64,000 nucleotides of DNA from Bordetella ansorpii (GTDB lineage Bacteria; Pseudomonadota; Gammaproteobacteria; Burkholderiales; Burkholderiaceae_B), in the NCBI RefSeq assembly GCF_900078315.1, contig NZ_FKBS01000012.1, positions 165,460-229,459 on the forward strand, written 5' to 3'. Shown one piece after another: positions 7,056-15,269 of the stretch; the first letter of the stretch is position 1; every line of letters begins with the position of its first letter. The notes under the pieces are model-generated. The model ran no database searches. It was not told the origin of the DNA and was given only the letters and a program-made list of their open reading frames with translations. Made by a program: the position numbers and the translations under genes.

Positions 7056-8822
7056 ATGGACACTGTTTCCGATTTCATCGTGCGCCGCCTGGCGCAATGG
7101 GGCATCCGCCGCGTCTTCGGCTATCCGGGCGACGGCATCAACGGCATGATGGCGGCGCTGGGGCGTGACGACCACGGCATCGAATTCGTGCAGCCTCGCC
7201 ATGAGGAGGCCGCGGCCTTCATGGCCTGCGCGCACGCCAAGTTCACGGGCCAGGCGGGCGTTTGCATCGCCACGTCCGGCCCTGGCGCCATTCATCTGCT
7301 CAATGGCCTGTACGACGCCAGGTTGGACCATCAGCCCGTGGTGGCCATCGTGGGCCAGCAGGCGCGCAGTTCGCTGGGAGGCGACTATCAGCAGGAGGTC
7401 GATCTGGTGTCGCTGTTCAAGGACGTGGCGCACGACTTCGTGCAGCAGGCCTCCGACGCCACGCAGGTAAGGCACCTGATCGACCGGGCGTTGCGCATCG
7501 CGCTCGAACGCCGCGCCGTGACGTGCGTGATCCTGCCCAACGACGTGCAGGAATTGCCCGCCGTGGAAAGCCCGCCGCGCGAGCACGGCACGGTGCGCAC
7601 GGGCATCGGCGTCACGTCGCATGCCGCCGTCCCCAACAGACAGGCGCTGGAGAATGCGGCCGACATCCTGAACCGCGGCGAGCGCGTCGCCATGCTGGTC
7701 GGTGCGGGCGCCCTGGGCGCCGGGGCCGAAGTTCGGGACGTGGCCGAACTGCTGGGCGCGGGCGTGGCCAAGGCCCTGTTGGGCAAGGGCGTGGTGCCCG
7801 ACGATCTGCCTTATGTGACCGGGGCCATCGGCCTGGTGGGCACGCAGCCCAGCTGGCATCTGATGAACGAGTGCGACACGCTGCTGCTGGTCGGCACGTC
7901 GTTCCCGTACGGGGAGTTCCTGCCGCCGGAGGGGCAGGCGCGCGCCGTGCAGATCGACGTGGACGGCCGCAATCTGAACCTGCGCTATCCGGTCGAGGTG
8001 GGCCTGGTGGGCGACAGCCGGATGACGCTGTCGGCCTTGATTCCGTTGCTGCAGCGCAAAGAGGCGCGCAAATGGCGCGACCAGATCGAGAGCCGCGTGG
8101 CGCGCTGGTGGAGCACATTGGAGGCGCGTGCCAAGGTGGCGGCCAAGCCCGTGAATCCGCAGTTGCCGTTCTGGGAGTTGTCGTCCCGGCTGCCCGACGA
8201 CAGCATCATTGCCTGCGATTCGGGCTCGGCGGCGAACTGGTACGCCCGCGACGTGAAGCTGCGGACCGGCATGATGGCGTCCTTGTCCGGCGGGTTGGCC
8301 ACCATGGGATGCGCCGTGCCGTATGCCCTGGCCGCCAAGCTGGCGCATCCGCACCGGCCGGTGATCGCGCTGGTGGGCGATGGCGCCATGCAGATGAACG
8401 GCATCAACGAACTGATCACCATCGCGGACCGCTGGAAACAATGGGAGGATCCCCGGCTGGTGGTGCTGGTGCTGAACAACGGCGATCTCAACCTGGTGAC
8501 CTGGGAGCAGCGTGCCACCTCGGGCAGCCCGCGCTACGAAGCGTCGCAGTGGCTGCCGGATTTTCCCTATGCCGCTTATGGCCGGTTGCTGGGGCTGGAA
8601 GGCATCCATGTCGACACGCCCGCCGAAGTCGGACCGGCCTGGGAGCAGGCGCTGCGGGCGGACCGGCCCGTCGTGATCGAAGTGCGGGTGGATCCCGAGA
8701 TGCCGCCTTTGCCGCCGCATGTCGACTTCAAGCAGGTGAAGGCCTATCTGCAAGCCTTGCGCGCCGATGCCAAGGGCGGGGAGGCCATGCGGGCGACCTT
8801 GAAGCAATGGTGGGCGTCGTAA
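7056..8822 (+). CDS. Thiamine-diphosphate-dependent enzyme, pyruvate oxidase/acetolactate synthase type
   Basis: A 588-residue member of the POX/ALS family. The N-terminal Pyr domain has FGYPGDGING and the catalytic Glu in RHEEAAAF near residue 50. A central nucleotide-binding-like domain follows. The C-terminal PP domain has the ThDP-Mg motif GDGAMQMNGINEL to LNNGDLN. The likely chemistry is pyruvate decarboxylation with transfer to a quinone, oxygen or a second ketoacid; the sequence does not settle which, and poxB-like is a reasonable label. The frame extends upstream to 6930, but ATG 7056 has GGAG before it and fits the family N-terminus. The gene has its own sigma-54 promoter and precedes two small stress-type genes. 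Confidence 0.88.
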   Translation: MDTVSDFIVRRLAQWGIRRVFGYPGDGINGMMAALGRDDHGIEFVQPRHEEAAAFMACAHAKFTGQAGVCIATSGPGAIHLLNGLYDARLDHQPVVAIVGQQARSSLGGDYQQEVDLVSLFKDVAHDFVQQASDATQVRHLIDRALRIALERRAVTCVILPNDVQELPAVESPPREHGTVRTGIGVTSHAAVPNRQALENAADILNRGERVAMLVGAGALGAGAEVRDVAELLGAGVAKALLGKGVVPDDLPYVTGAIGLVGTQPSWHLMNECDTLLLVGTSFPYGEFLPPEGQARAVQIDVDGRNLNLRYPVEVGLVGDSRMTLSALIPLLQRKEARKWRDQIESRVARWWSTLEARAKVAAKPVNPQLPFWELSSRLPDDSIIACDSGSAANWYARDVKLRTGMMASLSGGLATMGCAVPYALAAKLAHPHRPVIALVGDGAMQMNGINELITIADRWKQWEDPRLVVLVLNNGDLNLVTWEQRATSGSPRYEASQWLPDFPYAAYGRLLGLEGIHVDTPAEVGPAWEQALRADRPVVIEVRVDPEMPPLPPHVDFKQVKAYLQALRADAKGGEAMRATLKQWWAS

Positions 8823-8853
8823 GGGCAGGCCGGACCTTGCGGGCCCGCTGTTG

Positions 8854-8869
8854 GGCATGCCGCTTGCTG
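8854..8869 (+). promoter_or_regulatory. Sigma-54 promoter for the first DUF883 gene
   Basis: GGCATGCCGCTTGC, with GG at 8855-8856 and GC at 8867-8868. It is identical over 16 bases to the site at 33932-33947. It lies inside the loop of an inverted repeat (CGGGCCCGCT near 8841 and its complement near 8896). Confidence 0.78.
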
Positions 8870-8930
8870 GCATGACTGGTTCACGCACGGCCATAGCGGG
8901 CCCGTGCGCAACCTGCAGAAGGAGAATTCG

Positions 8931-9275
8931 ATGTTTTTTCGTGAAGACCGTGTTGCCGAGTCCCGTCGCCGCGTCAAGCGCAGCCTGCGCGACCTGACCG
9001 ACAGTGCCGACGACCTGCTGCGCGCCACCGCCTCTTATGGCGGCGCCGAGATGGAAGTGGCCCGCGATCGGCTGAAACAGCAGATGGAGCGGGCCCGCGA
9101 GCACGCCGGCGGCTGGGAGCGCAGCGCGCTCGACAGCTATCACCGCATCGCGGATACGGCGGGCACGTATGTGCAGCAGAACACCGGCAAGATCGTCGGC
9201 GTAGGCTTGGCGGTGGGCCTGCTGGCCGGGATTTTCCTGATGTGCAGCGGCAGTGGCAACGGCCGCCGGCGTTGA
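8931..9275 (+). CDS. DUF883/ElaB/YqjD-type membrane-anchored protein
   Basis: A 114-residue protein with a long charged amphipathic helix (about residues 5-85), one C-terminal hydrophobic helix with the GVGLAVGLLAGIF pattern, and a basic tail. This is the DUF883 layout. In E. coli, YqjD and ElaB of this type are inner-membrane proteins that bind ribosomes in stationary phase; the same role here is inferred. I chose ATG 8931 because AAGGAG precedes it; the frame also allows GTG at 8904. A sigma-54 promoter lies about 65 bases upstream. A second DUF883 protein is encoded at 10906-11235. Confidence 0.85.
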   Translation: MFFREDRVAESRRRVKRSLRDLTDSADDLLRATASYGGAEMEVARDRLKQQMERAREHAGGWERSALDSYHRIADTAGTYVQQNTGKIVGVGLAVGLLAGIFLMCSGSGNGRRR

Positions 9276-9334
9276 CGGGGGGCGCCGGCCCGCGGGCCAG
9301 GCCACTGTTGCACGAGCTGGTAAGAAGTTCATCG

Positions 9335-9350
9335 CGGCGCGGCGCTTGCC
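9335..9350 (+). promoter_or_regulatory. Probable sigma-54 promoter for the 9404 gene
   Basis: GGCGCGGCGCTTGC, with GG at 9336-9337 and GC at 9348-9349. Spacing is correct and the -12 part fits well; the -24 part is weaker (GGCGC instead of GGCAC). It is about 55 bases upstream of the ATG. Confidence 0.55.
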
Positions 9351-9403
9351 GGTATTGAACCGGCTCGCGGCGCGCCGTGTCGTGTTGGAAAGGAGAAGAC
9401 GGC

Positions 9404-9715
9404 ATGCGCAACGAAGAGACGAGCAGCAAACCGGGCAAGACGCCGGCGGGCACGGGCGATCCGAAGCAGCCGCGCGAGAAGTCGGCCAGCCATGAAGCAC
9501 ACACGCGGCAAAGCGGGAATTTTGGCGCCGACGAGCCCGATTACGGGCGGGCGCAAGGGGAGAAGCCCAATCCCGGCCAGGGGGGCCAGGCCAATCCCAA
9601 GGGACCGGAGTACGAGCAGGGCGGCCGGTATCCCGGCACGCGGCAAGGCAATGGCGGCAAGGACGGCGGCACGGGAAAATCCGATCCCGCCCACGGGCGG
9701 CGAGAGCGCGGGTAG
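9404..9715 (+). CDS. Small hydrophilic, probably disordered protein
   Basis: A 103-residue protein with almost no hydrophobic residues, rich in Gly, Lys, Glu, Gln and Pro, with GQGGQANPKGPEY-type segments. The composition resembles desiccation or osmotic-stress hydrophilins, but I recognise no family. ATG 9404 has AAGGAG before it, and it reads out of a noncoding stretch with a sigma-54 site. It is convergent with the short-chain dehydrogenase gene. A stress role is suggested only by composition and neighbours. Confidence 0.65.
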   Translation: MRNEETSSKPGKTPAGTGDPKQPREKSASHEAHTRQSGNFGADEPDYGRAQGEKPNPGQGGQANPKGPEYEQGGRYPGTRQGNGGKDGGTGKSDPAHGRRERG

Positions 9716-9791
9716 CGCGTAGCCGGTCTCCCGCACGGCATGGTTGGGCAGGAGGCCCGGCCGCCTACCTGCGCCCGGCCGGTTGTGGAAC

Positions 9792-10772
9792 CTAGAATCC
9801 CGGCGATCCCGTGATCGGCAGCACCAACCCCGTGATGTAGCTGGCGCAGGCATGGCTGGCCAGGAAGACATACGCTGGCGACAGTTCTTCCGGTTGGGCC
9901 GGCCGCCCCAGTGCGGTGTCCTTGCCGAAGTTCTCCACCTCTTGCGGCGGGCGATCCGCCGGGTTGAGGGGCGTCCACACGGGTCCCGGCGCCACGGCAT
10001 TGACGCGTATGCCGTGCGGCGCCAGGTTTGCCGCCAGCGACCAGGTGAAGGCGTGGATGGCGCCCTTGGTGCTGGCGTAATCCAGCAACGCGCCGTTGCC
10101 GCGCAGCCCGGTCACCGATCCGGTGTTGATGATCGACGAACCGATGCTCAGGTGCGGCAGGGCCGCGCGGGCCATCTGTACGTAACCGAGGATGTTGGTG
10201 CGGAAAGTCTGGTCCAGCCTTTCGTCGGTCAGGTCCAGCAGCGATTCGGCGTGTTCCTGGAAGGCGGCGTTGTTGACCAGGATGTCGAGTTTGCCCAGGT
10301 CTTTCACCGTGCGCGCGACGGCTTCGCGGCAGAAGTCGGGGTCGCGCACGTCGCCCTGGATGGTCAGGCACCGCCTGCCTTCCTGCTCGACATGCCGGGC
10401 GGTTTCGCGGGCGTCGGTGTCCTCGTCCAGATAGACGATGGCGACGTCGGCGCCTTCACGGGCGTACAGCACCGCCACCGCGCGGCCGATGCCGGAATCG
10501 CCGCCTGTGATCAGCGCGACCATGCCGGACAGCTTGCCGCTGCCTCGGTAGTCGGGGGCCAGAAATTGCGGGGCTTCGTGCAGATCGGCTTCGAGACCGG
10601 GCTTTTGCAGATGCTGGGCAGGCAAGGGGGGAACCGGGCGGCCGCCTGAAGGCGGGTGGGTATCGCTTCCACCGCCGCCCTGGGGGGCGGCGTCGCGCGC
10701 ATCCTGCTCGCGCTGGATCTTGCGCTGGGTGTCTGCGGTGGGCTGGGTGAGCGGGCCTTGCCTGGGTGCCAT
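9792..10772 (-). CDS. Short-chain dehydrogenase/reductase, general-stress type
   Basis: A 326-residue SDR. About 75 N-terminal residues are hydrophilic and Pro/Gln-rich. The Rossmann domain follows with TGGDSGIGRA (NAD(P) binding), NNAA, and the catalytic Tyr and Lys in DYASTKGA. The long N-terminal extension and the PQFLAPDYRGSGKL lead-in match the subgroup that includes B. subtilis stress proteins YdaD and YhdF and E. coli YghA. The substrate is unknown. The frame is open to 10880, but ATG 10772 has AAAGGAG before it and lies just downstream of a sigma-54 promoter. Confidence 0.88.
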   Translation of the reverse strand: MAPRQGPLTQPTADTQRKIQREQDARDAAPQGGGGSDTHPPSGGRPVPPLPAQHLQKPGLEADLHEAPQFLAPDYRGSGKLSGMVALITGGDSGIGRAVAVLYAREGADVAIVYLDEDTDARETARHVEQEGRRCLTIQGDVRDPDFCREAVARTVKDLGKLDILVNNAAFQEHAESLLDLTDERLDQTFRTNILGYVQMARAALPHLSIGSSIINTGSVTGLRGNGALLDYASTKGAIHAFTWSLAANLAPHGIRVNAVAPGPVWTPLNPADRPPQEVENFGKDTALGRPAQPEELSPAYVFLASHACASYITGLVLPITGSPGF

Positions 10773-10807
10773 GGAAAGCTCCTTTGGGACGATGCTTACG
10801 CTGGAAT

Positions 10808-10823
10808 CGCAAGGCGCATGCCC
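10808..10823 (-). promoter_or_regulatory. Sigma-54 promoter for the short-chain dehydrogenase
   Basis: On the minus strand, GGCATGCGCCTTGC, with GG at 10822-10821 and GC at 10810-10809. Predicted start is near 10798, about 25 bases before the ATG at 10772. Confidence 0.72.
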
Positions 10824-10905
10824 GTCGATCGCAGGAGAAAAACGGGGGCTGGGCGCAGGAAAGGCCGCAAGCGGTTTCACGGCCAGCCGTCCCAGCCCGC
10901 GTGGG

Positions 10906-11235
10906 TCAGTTGCGGGCGATCAGCATCCCGACCAGCAGGCCGAGGCCTGCCGCGGCGCCCAGCGATTGCCAAGGGCGGTCCTGCACATAGTTCTCGGCGC
11001 ATTGGCGTGCTTCATGGGCCAGGTCGGTGGTGCTTTCCGACAGCGCGTCGAAGGCGGCGCGGGTCTTGCCCAGTTGGGCCTGCACGCGGGCGCGCAGGGT
11101 TTCCACGTCGGTGTGGCTGCTGTCGTTGAGGATGGCATCCAACTCGTCCAGCCACTGCTGCTGGCGGGCGGTGCGGCTGCGCAGGGTGCGCATGCCGTCG
11201 TCGGAGAACGGCGTGCCTCGATCTTGTAGGTCCAT
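10906..11235 (-). CDS. Second DUF883/ElaB/YqjD-type protein
   Basis: A 109-residue protein with a long charged helical region (residues 15-85) and a C-terminal membrane anchor GAAAGLGLLVGMLIARN, which is the DUF883 signature. It is shorter at the C-terminus than the copy at 8931. The conserved VQDRPWQSLG segment precedes the membrane helix. Its ATG follows GAGGAGTC. The weaker, divergent sigma-54 site at 11371-11386 would give a leader of about 125 bases. It lies upstream of the dehydrogenase gene on the same strand, but that gene has its own promoter. Confidence 0.83.
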   Translation of the reverse strand: MDLQDRGTPFSDDGMRTLRSRTARQQQWLDELDAILNDSSHTDVETLRARVQAQLGKTRAAFDALSESTTDLAHEARQCAENYVQDRPWQSLGAAAGLGLLVGMLIARN

Positions 11236-11370
11236 GAAGACTCCTCAGTCGGAAGCGGCCGGTGCGCGGATTTTGCACGGGCCGGTAGAAAGTTCCGGCA
11301 ATACGGCCTTGGCGGCCGATACCGGGCGGACAGGGCGGGCCGGCAGGCGAGCCGCCGGCCCGATCAATGG

Positions 11371-11386
11371 AGCAAGCGGCGGACCC
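11371..11386 (-). promoter_or_regulatory. Possible sigma-54 promoter for the second DUF883 gene
   Basis: On the minus strand, GGTCCGCCGCTTGC, with GG at 11385-11384 and GC at 11373-11372. The -12 half matches the other sites exactly; the -24 half is weaker. It is back to back with the plus-strand site at 11389, only a few bases away. Confidence 0.5.
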
Positions 11387-11388
11387 GC

Positions 11389-11404
11389 GGGTATGCGGCA
11401 TGCT
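11389..11404 (+). promoter_or_regulatory. Possible sigma-54 promoter for the 11462 gene
   Basis: GGTATGCGGCATGC, with GG at 11390-11391 and GC at 11402-11403. Spacing is right, but the -12 element reads ATGC rather than TTGC. Predicted start is near 11415, about 47 bases before the ATG. Confidence 0.5.
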
Positions 11405-11461
11405 TGTGTCCGACGCCAGCGCCCCGGCATTTCCGGGGCGTGGATTCCAGGAGGACGTGAA

Positions 11462-11734
11462 ATGACATCCAGCCCCCGTACCGCAAAAGCCGCCGCGCAG
11501 CCCGCCAACCGGCAGAAGGACAAGGAAGGAAAACCCGTGCCGCCGCGCCAGGGCAAAGTGCTGCCACCCGCGGGTCCCGTGACCGTTCCCAATCAGCCCG
11601 AGCCGGTTCCCAAGGAACACGACGAGGCCGCCGCGCAGGGCCGGGCCCGCGCGGACGACAAGACCGAATCCAATTGGGCAGATGGCTCGGCGCCGCAGCC
11701 GCGCGCCAAGAACGCACGTTCGTCGCTGTTCTGA
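11462..11734 (+). CDS. Small hydrophilic Lys/Pro/Ala-rich protein
   Basis: A 90-residue protein with no hydrophobic segment, rich in Lys, Pro, Ala, Gln and Asp, ending KNARSSLF. The start has AGGAGG at good spacing; the upstream open frame has no support. No family is recognised. It sits among stress-type genes, with a sigma-54 site upstream and a 9-bp hairpin (11746-11768) just downstream, between it and the convergent small gene. Confidence 0.65.
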   Translation: MTSSPRTAKAAAQPANRQKDKEGKPVPPRQGKVLPPAGPVTVPNQPEPVPKEHDEAAAQGRARADDKTESNWADGSAPQPRAKNARSSLF

Positions 11735-11786
11735 AGGGCCTTCCCCCGGCTGGCCTGCCGCCAGCCGGACTCGGCGCCACGCGCGG

Positions 11787-11966
11787 CTATGAACGCCGGG
11801 CGCCTTGACCACGGTTGCGCATGCTTTGCTGGTCCTGGCCGGTGCCCAGGTTGGTCGCGTGGCCGTCCTTCTTCGAACGGTTCTGCGCGTCGTGATGGCT
11901 GGCCTGGTCCTGGCGGGCCAGGTCATCGTTGCGGTTGGCCTGTTTGCTGGAGGAAGTGGGTTTCAT
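11787..11966 (-). CDS. Very small hydrophilic protein (59 aa)
   Basis: A 59-residue protein starting MKPTSSSKQANRND, rich in Asn, Gln, Asp, Arg and His, with no hydrophobic segment. The frame runs far upstream, but that part lies over noncoding DNA and treY. ATG 11966 has AAGGAGAGG immediately upstream and a good sigma-54 promoter 50 bases away, so only the last 59 codons are real. Function unknown. Confidence 0.6.
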   Translation of the reverse strand: MKPTSSSKQANRNDDLARQDQASHHDAQNRSKKDGHATNLGTGQDQQSMRNRGQGARRS

Positions 11967-12016
11967 GATGCCTCTCCTTGCGGAACGCCGGGCCGGATGC
12001 CCGGCCCATGCCGGCC

Positions 12017-12032
12017 CGCAAGCCCCATGCCG
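12017..12032 (-). promoter_or_regulatory. Sigma-54 promoter for the 59-aa gene
   Basis: On the minus strand, GGCATGGGGCTTGC, with GG at 12031-12030 and GC at 12019-12018. It is divergent from the site at 12064, so the two small genes share one 200-base control region. Confidence 0.68.
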
Positions 12033-12063
12033 GGGTAAACACGGTGGCCGTGCGCGACCACAC

Positions 12064-12079
12064 AGGCACGGCGCTTGCG
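12064..12079 (+). promoter_or_regulatory. Sigma-54 promoter for the 12165 gene
   Basis: GGCACGGCGCTTGC, with GG at 12065-12066 and GC at 12077-12078. It is one of the best matches in the window to the sigma-54 consensus. Predicted start is near 12090. Confidence 0.75.
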
Positions 12080-12164
12080 TAAGTTCCGGTTCGTCGGCGC
12101 GCCATGTGGAATCGAGCGCGCCGCCCTTTCTACTTCGTACTCCGTTTCGATCACGAGGTGAAAA

Positions 12165-12410
12165 ATGTATAAGCAGATGCGTAGCCACGTTCCTCCCCCG
12201 CACGACCCCGAAATGCCCGATCCGCCTCCTGGCGACCTGCCCGTGGAGCCCGATACCGATAATCCCGACATCGACCTGCCGCCCCCCGACGATGTGCCGG
12301 GCGCGCCCAAGCGCGGGCATGGGCGCGCGGGCGGGAATCATCATCAGGGCCGCCGCGGCTCCGGGCTCTACCGGATGCGTCTGGTGCGCGGGCGGGCGCA
12401 CTCCATGTAA
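12165..12410 (+). CDS. Small Pro/Asp-rich protein of unknown function
   Basis: An 81-residue protein with an acidic, proline-rich N-terminal half (HDPEMPDPPPGDLP, DIDLPPPDD) and a basic Gly/Arg/His-rich C-terminal half, with no membrane segment. The two oppositely charged halves suggest a disordered protein. The ribosome site is GAGGTG a few bases before the ATG. A strong sigma-54 site lies 90 bases upstream. A hairpin follows at 12457. Confidence 0.65.
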   Translation: MYKQMRSHVPPPHDPEMPDPPPGDLPVEPDTDNPDIDLPPPDDVPGAPKRGHGRAGGNHHQGRRGSGLYRMRLVRGRAHSM

Positions 12411-12456
12411 GGAAGGGGCCGGAAACCCGTCTACGGAAATGTCGGGCAAGCTGAAG

Positions 12457-12480
12457 AACGGCCAGGGAATGGCCGTTTCT
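12457..12480. terminator. Terminator hairpin between convergent genes
   Basis: AACGGCCA (12457-12464) pairs with TGGCCGTT (12470-12477), loop of 5 bases, followed by TCTT on the plus strand and TTCTTC on the minus strand. It can end both the small plus-strand gene and the long glycogen/trehalose operon. Confidence 0.65.
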
Positions 12481-12520
12481 TGCATCCAGCGAGCGATCCC
12501 GTGCTTCGGCGGCCGGAGGA

Positions 12521-15232
12521 TCAGCGGGAGATCAGAACCGCGACGGGTAGCGTTTTCAGCAGGTCCCGCACGGACAGCGTCCGGGTGGATGTCGGCAAGG
12601 GCAGATTGCCCAAAGCGTCGTGCAATACCCCGGTGGTCAGATTCGAGGGCAGTTGAATGCGCGTGTCCTGCCACCACGTGGCGTCGATCCACCCGTGCGC
12701 AGGCTGGGCGCCGGCCATCCGCGCCGCGCAGGCGCGCGCCGCGATCACCAGGGTGGCGCCCCGCGAACTTCGGCGCGCATACGCGACGACGTGTGCCGCC
12801 CGCGCGCCTTCGACCGCCAAGGGGTGGTACGTTCCGCGCCGCAGCTCGTTTCTCTCCGCGCGCAAGCGCAGCAGGCGGTGCACCAGCGCCTGCTTGATTT
12901 GTCCGTCGTGCCACGGTGCCGCATCGGCCGACGCCAACGTTCCGGGATCGCTGCCCCGAAGCGCCGCCTGCCGGACCGCATAGTCCACCGGGCGGCGGTT
13001 GTCCGGGTCCACCAGGCTGAAGTCCCAGCGGTCGGTTCCCTGGTACAGGTCCGGCACGCCGGGGGCCGTCAGGCGCACGGTGGCCTGCGCCAGGCTGTTC
13101 AGCATGCCGGGGCCCATCAGGCGTCCGGCCCATTGCGCCACGTCCTGCAGCAGCTCTTGCGATGCCGCCTCGCCGGCGGGCAACGTCGCCGCGTGGGACA
13201 GCGCTTGCAGCACCGCGCCGCAAGCCGTCTCGTAGGCCTCGTCCGGCACGTACCAGTTGCTGCCCAGCTTGGCTTCGCGCAGGGCCTTGGTCTGCCATTG
13301 GCCGACGCGCTCGCAGAAGGCGCGCACGCCTGCCGCATCGGTGGGGGACAGCGCGGGCGGCCAGGCGCCGACCAGGGTCTGCAGCAGCATGTACAGGTCG
13401 CCGGGCTGCGGCACGGGGCCGCCGGGGCCGCGGGCATCGGCGTCCAGCAAGGCGGCGCGCGCGACCCACGAACCCGCGAACGCCAGCCACGGCTGCGGCA
13501 TCTCGGTCAGCACGGCCAGGCGGGCGCGCACGTCCTCGCCGCGCTTGTGGTCGTGCGTGGCGGTGGCCAGCAGGGCCTGCGGATGCGCCTGGGCGCGGCG
13601 CATCAGGCGTTCGTGCAACTGCTGCGGATCCAGGGCGTGCACATAGGGCGACGCCCCGACCTCATTGCGCGACAGCAGCGTGCCGCGCCGGTAGAAGTAG
13701 GTGTCCTCCAGCGCCTTGGCCGCCAGCGGCGGCGTCAGGTGGCGCAGGCGGTTCTGGGCGCGGCGGCGCAGGCGCGCGGATTCGGGGGTGTCGTCGGCGC
13801 CGGGGGGCAGGGCCAGCCAGCCCAGCAGCCGGTCGGCGATCCGGTCGGCGGCTTCGTCGGGTTCCTGCCGCGTGTCCTCCATGATGCGCTGGCCGCGCAG
13901 GGACGCGGCCTGGCAATAGGCCAGGTCGGCCCGCGTGGCGCTGCCGCCTTCACCATAGGTGCGATACACGGGAAAGGCCACCAGCCACGGCACCAGCGCA
14001 CGCGAGATGGCCTGGGGCGGGCAGTCGCAGGTGGAGGGATCCAGCCGGGCCAGCCGGCCCAGCACCCGCACCAGCGCGGCGTTTTCCGCCGAGAAATGGC
14101 GCGCCAGCATCAGGCGGCGCGCGGCCTCCAGTTGCTCGGCGGGCGAGCGCGCATCGCCGCTGAAGGCCTGCCAGCCCTGTTCCAGCACTGCCACGCCCGC
14201 GGCGTCGTGCAGCGCCGCGTTGACGTCCTCCATGAAGTCGTAGCCAGTGGTGCCGTCGGTCTGCCAGCCGGCGGGCAGGGCCTCGTCCTCGGCCAGGATC
14301 TTCTCGACCACGATGTAGGGTTCGGGCTGGGCGCGGCCGCCTTGCTGGCCCGCGTGGCGCAGGTCGGCGCGCAGGCGGCGGCAGTACATGGCGGGTTGGG
14401 CCAGGCCGTCGATGTGGTCGATGCGCACGCCGTCGATCACGCCTTCGGCATACAGGCGCAAAACCAGGGCGTGGACCGCGGCATGCACGTCGGGACGGTC
14501 CACGCGCACGCCGGCCAGGTCGCTGATCTCGAAGAAACGGCGCCAGTTGATCTGGTCGGCGGCGGTCGGCCACCAGGCCAGGCGGTAATGCTGGCGGTTC
14601 AGCAAGGCATGCAGCGCGGCGCGCCCCGCGTCGGTCTGGGGATCGTGGGCGGCCAGCGTCTGCTCGGGGGCGGCCTGCCGCGCCAGGGTGCCGGGCGCCA
14701 CGGGGTAGCGGCCGCCGGCCTCGATCACGTAGATCTGGTCCGCCTCGTCCCACGTCAGGTGGATGTCGCCGTTCTGCAGCGCGGCCAGGTAGGGACGGCC
14801 CAGGGTCGGGGCCAGCAGGCGGCCGGACAGCCACGGATCGGGGTCGTGCCAGTCGATGTCGAACCAGTCGGCATAGGCGCTGTGGCGGCCGTGGGTCAGC
14901 ACGTCGCGCCACCAGGCGTTGTCCCAATGGGTGGCCATGTGGTTGGGCACGATGTCCAGCAGGATACCCATGCCGCGCGCGTGCAGGGCGTCGGCCAGCG
15001 CGCGCAACGCCGGTTCGCCGCCCAGTTCGGGATTGACCTGGCCGTGGTCGACGACGTCGTAGCCATGCGTGGAGCCCGGCCGCGCCCGCGTGACGGGCGA
15101 CAGGTAGAAGTGGCTGATGCCCAGGCCCGCGTAGTAATCCACCTGTTCGCGGGCGTGGTCCAGCGTGAAGTCCTTGTGCAGTTGCAGCCGCACGGTGGCG
15201 CGCGGGGCGCCGTCGCGATGGGGGCGGCTCAT
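12521..15232 (-). CDS. treY: Malto-oligosyltrehalose synthase
   Basis: A 903-residue GH13 enzyme that turns the reducing end of an alpha-1,4-glucan into a terminal trehalosyl unit. The start has the family opening, RLQLHKDFTLDHAREQVDYY and then HGYDVVDHGQVNPELGG. The catalytic set is visible: nucleophile Asp in GVRIDHIDGL, acid Glu in YIVVEKILAEDE and the third carboxylate in TATHDHKRGEDVRAR. Length is normal to slightly long for the family. It is the last gene of the operon, 37 bases after malQ. With TreZ it converts glycogen to free trehalose, the substrate of the TreS/maltokinase fusion encoded upstream. Confidence 0.95.
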   Translation of the reverse strand: MSRPHRDGAPRATVRLQLHKDFTLDHAREQVDYYAGLGISHFYLSPVTRARPGSTHGYDVVDHGQVNPELGGEPALRALADALHARGMGILLDIVPNHMATHWDNAWWRDVLTHGRHSAYADWFDIDWHDPDPWLSGRLLAPTLGRPYLAALQNGDIHLTWDEADQIYVIEAGGRYPVAPGTLARQAAPEQTLAAHDPQTDAGRAALHALLNRQHYRLAWWPTAADQINWRRFFEISDLAGVRVDRPDVHAAVHALVLRLYAEGVIDGVRIDHIDGLAQPAMYCRRLRADLRHAGQQGGRAQPEPYIVVEKILAEDEALPAGWQTDGTTGYDFMEDVNAALHDAAGVAVLEQGWQAFSGDARSPAEQLEAARRLMLARHFSAENAALVRVLGRLARLDPSTCDCPPQAISRALVPWLVAFPVYRTYGEGGSATRADLAYCQAASLRGQRIMEDTRQEPDEAADRIADRLLGWLALPPGADDTPESARLRRRAQNRLRHLTPPLAAKALEDTYFYRRGTLLSRNEVGASPYVHALDPQQLHERLMRRAQAHPQALLATATHDHKRGEDVRARLAVLTEMPQPWLAFAGSWVARAALLDADARGPGGPVPQPGDLYMLLQTLVGAWPPALSPTDAAGVRAFCERVGQWQTKALREAKLGSNWYVPDEAYETACGAVLQALSHAATLPAGEAASQELLQDVAQWAGRLMGPGMLNSLAQATVRLTAPGVPDLYQGTDRWDFSLVDPDNRRPVDYAVRQAALRGSDPGTLASADAAPWHDGQIKQALVHRLLRLRAERNELRRGTYHPLAVEGARAAHVVAYARRSSRGATLVIAARACAARMAGAQPAHGWIDATWWQDTRIQLPSNLTTGVLHDALGNLPLPTSTRTLSVRDLLKTLPVAVLISR

Positions 15233-15269
15233 GTGGCGGGTTCCGTCTTGAAGGTATTGCGTGAGGCGG

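Noticed and set aside
11967-13490. Upstream part of a 567-codon minus frame
   Set aside because: It overlaps treY coding sequence and noncoding DNA; ribosome site and promoter support only the last 59 codons.
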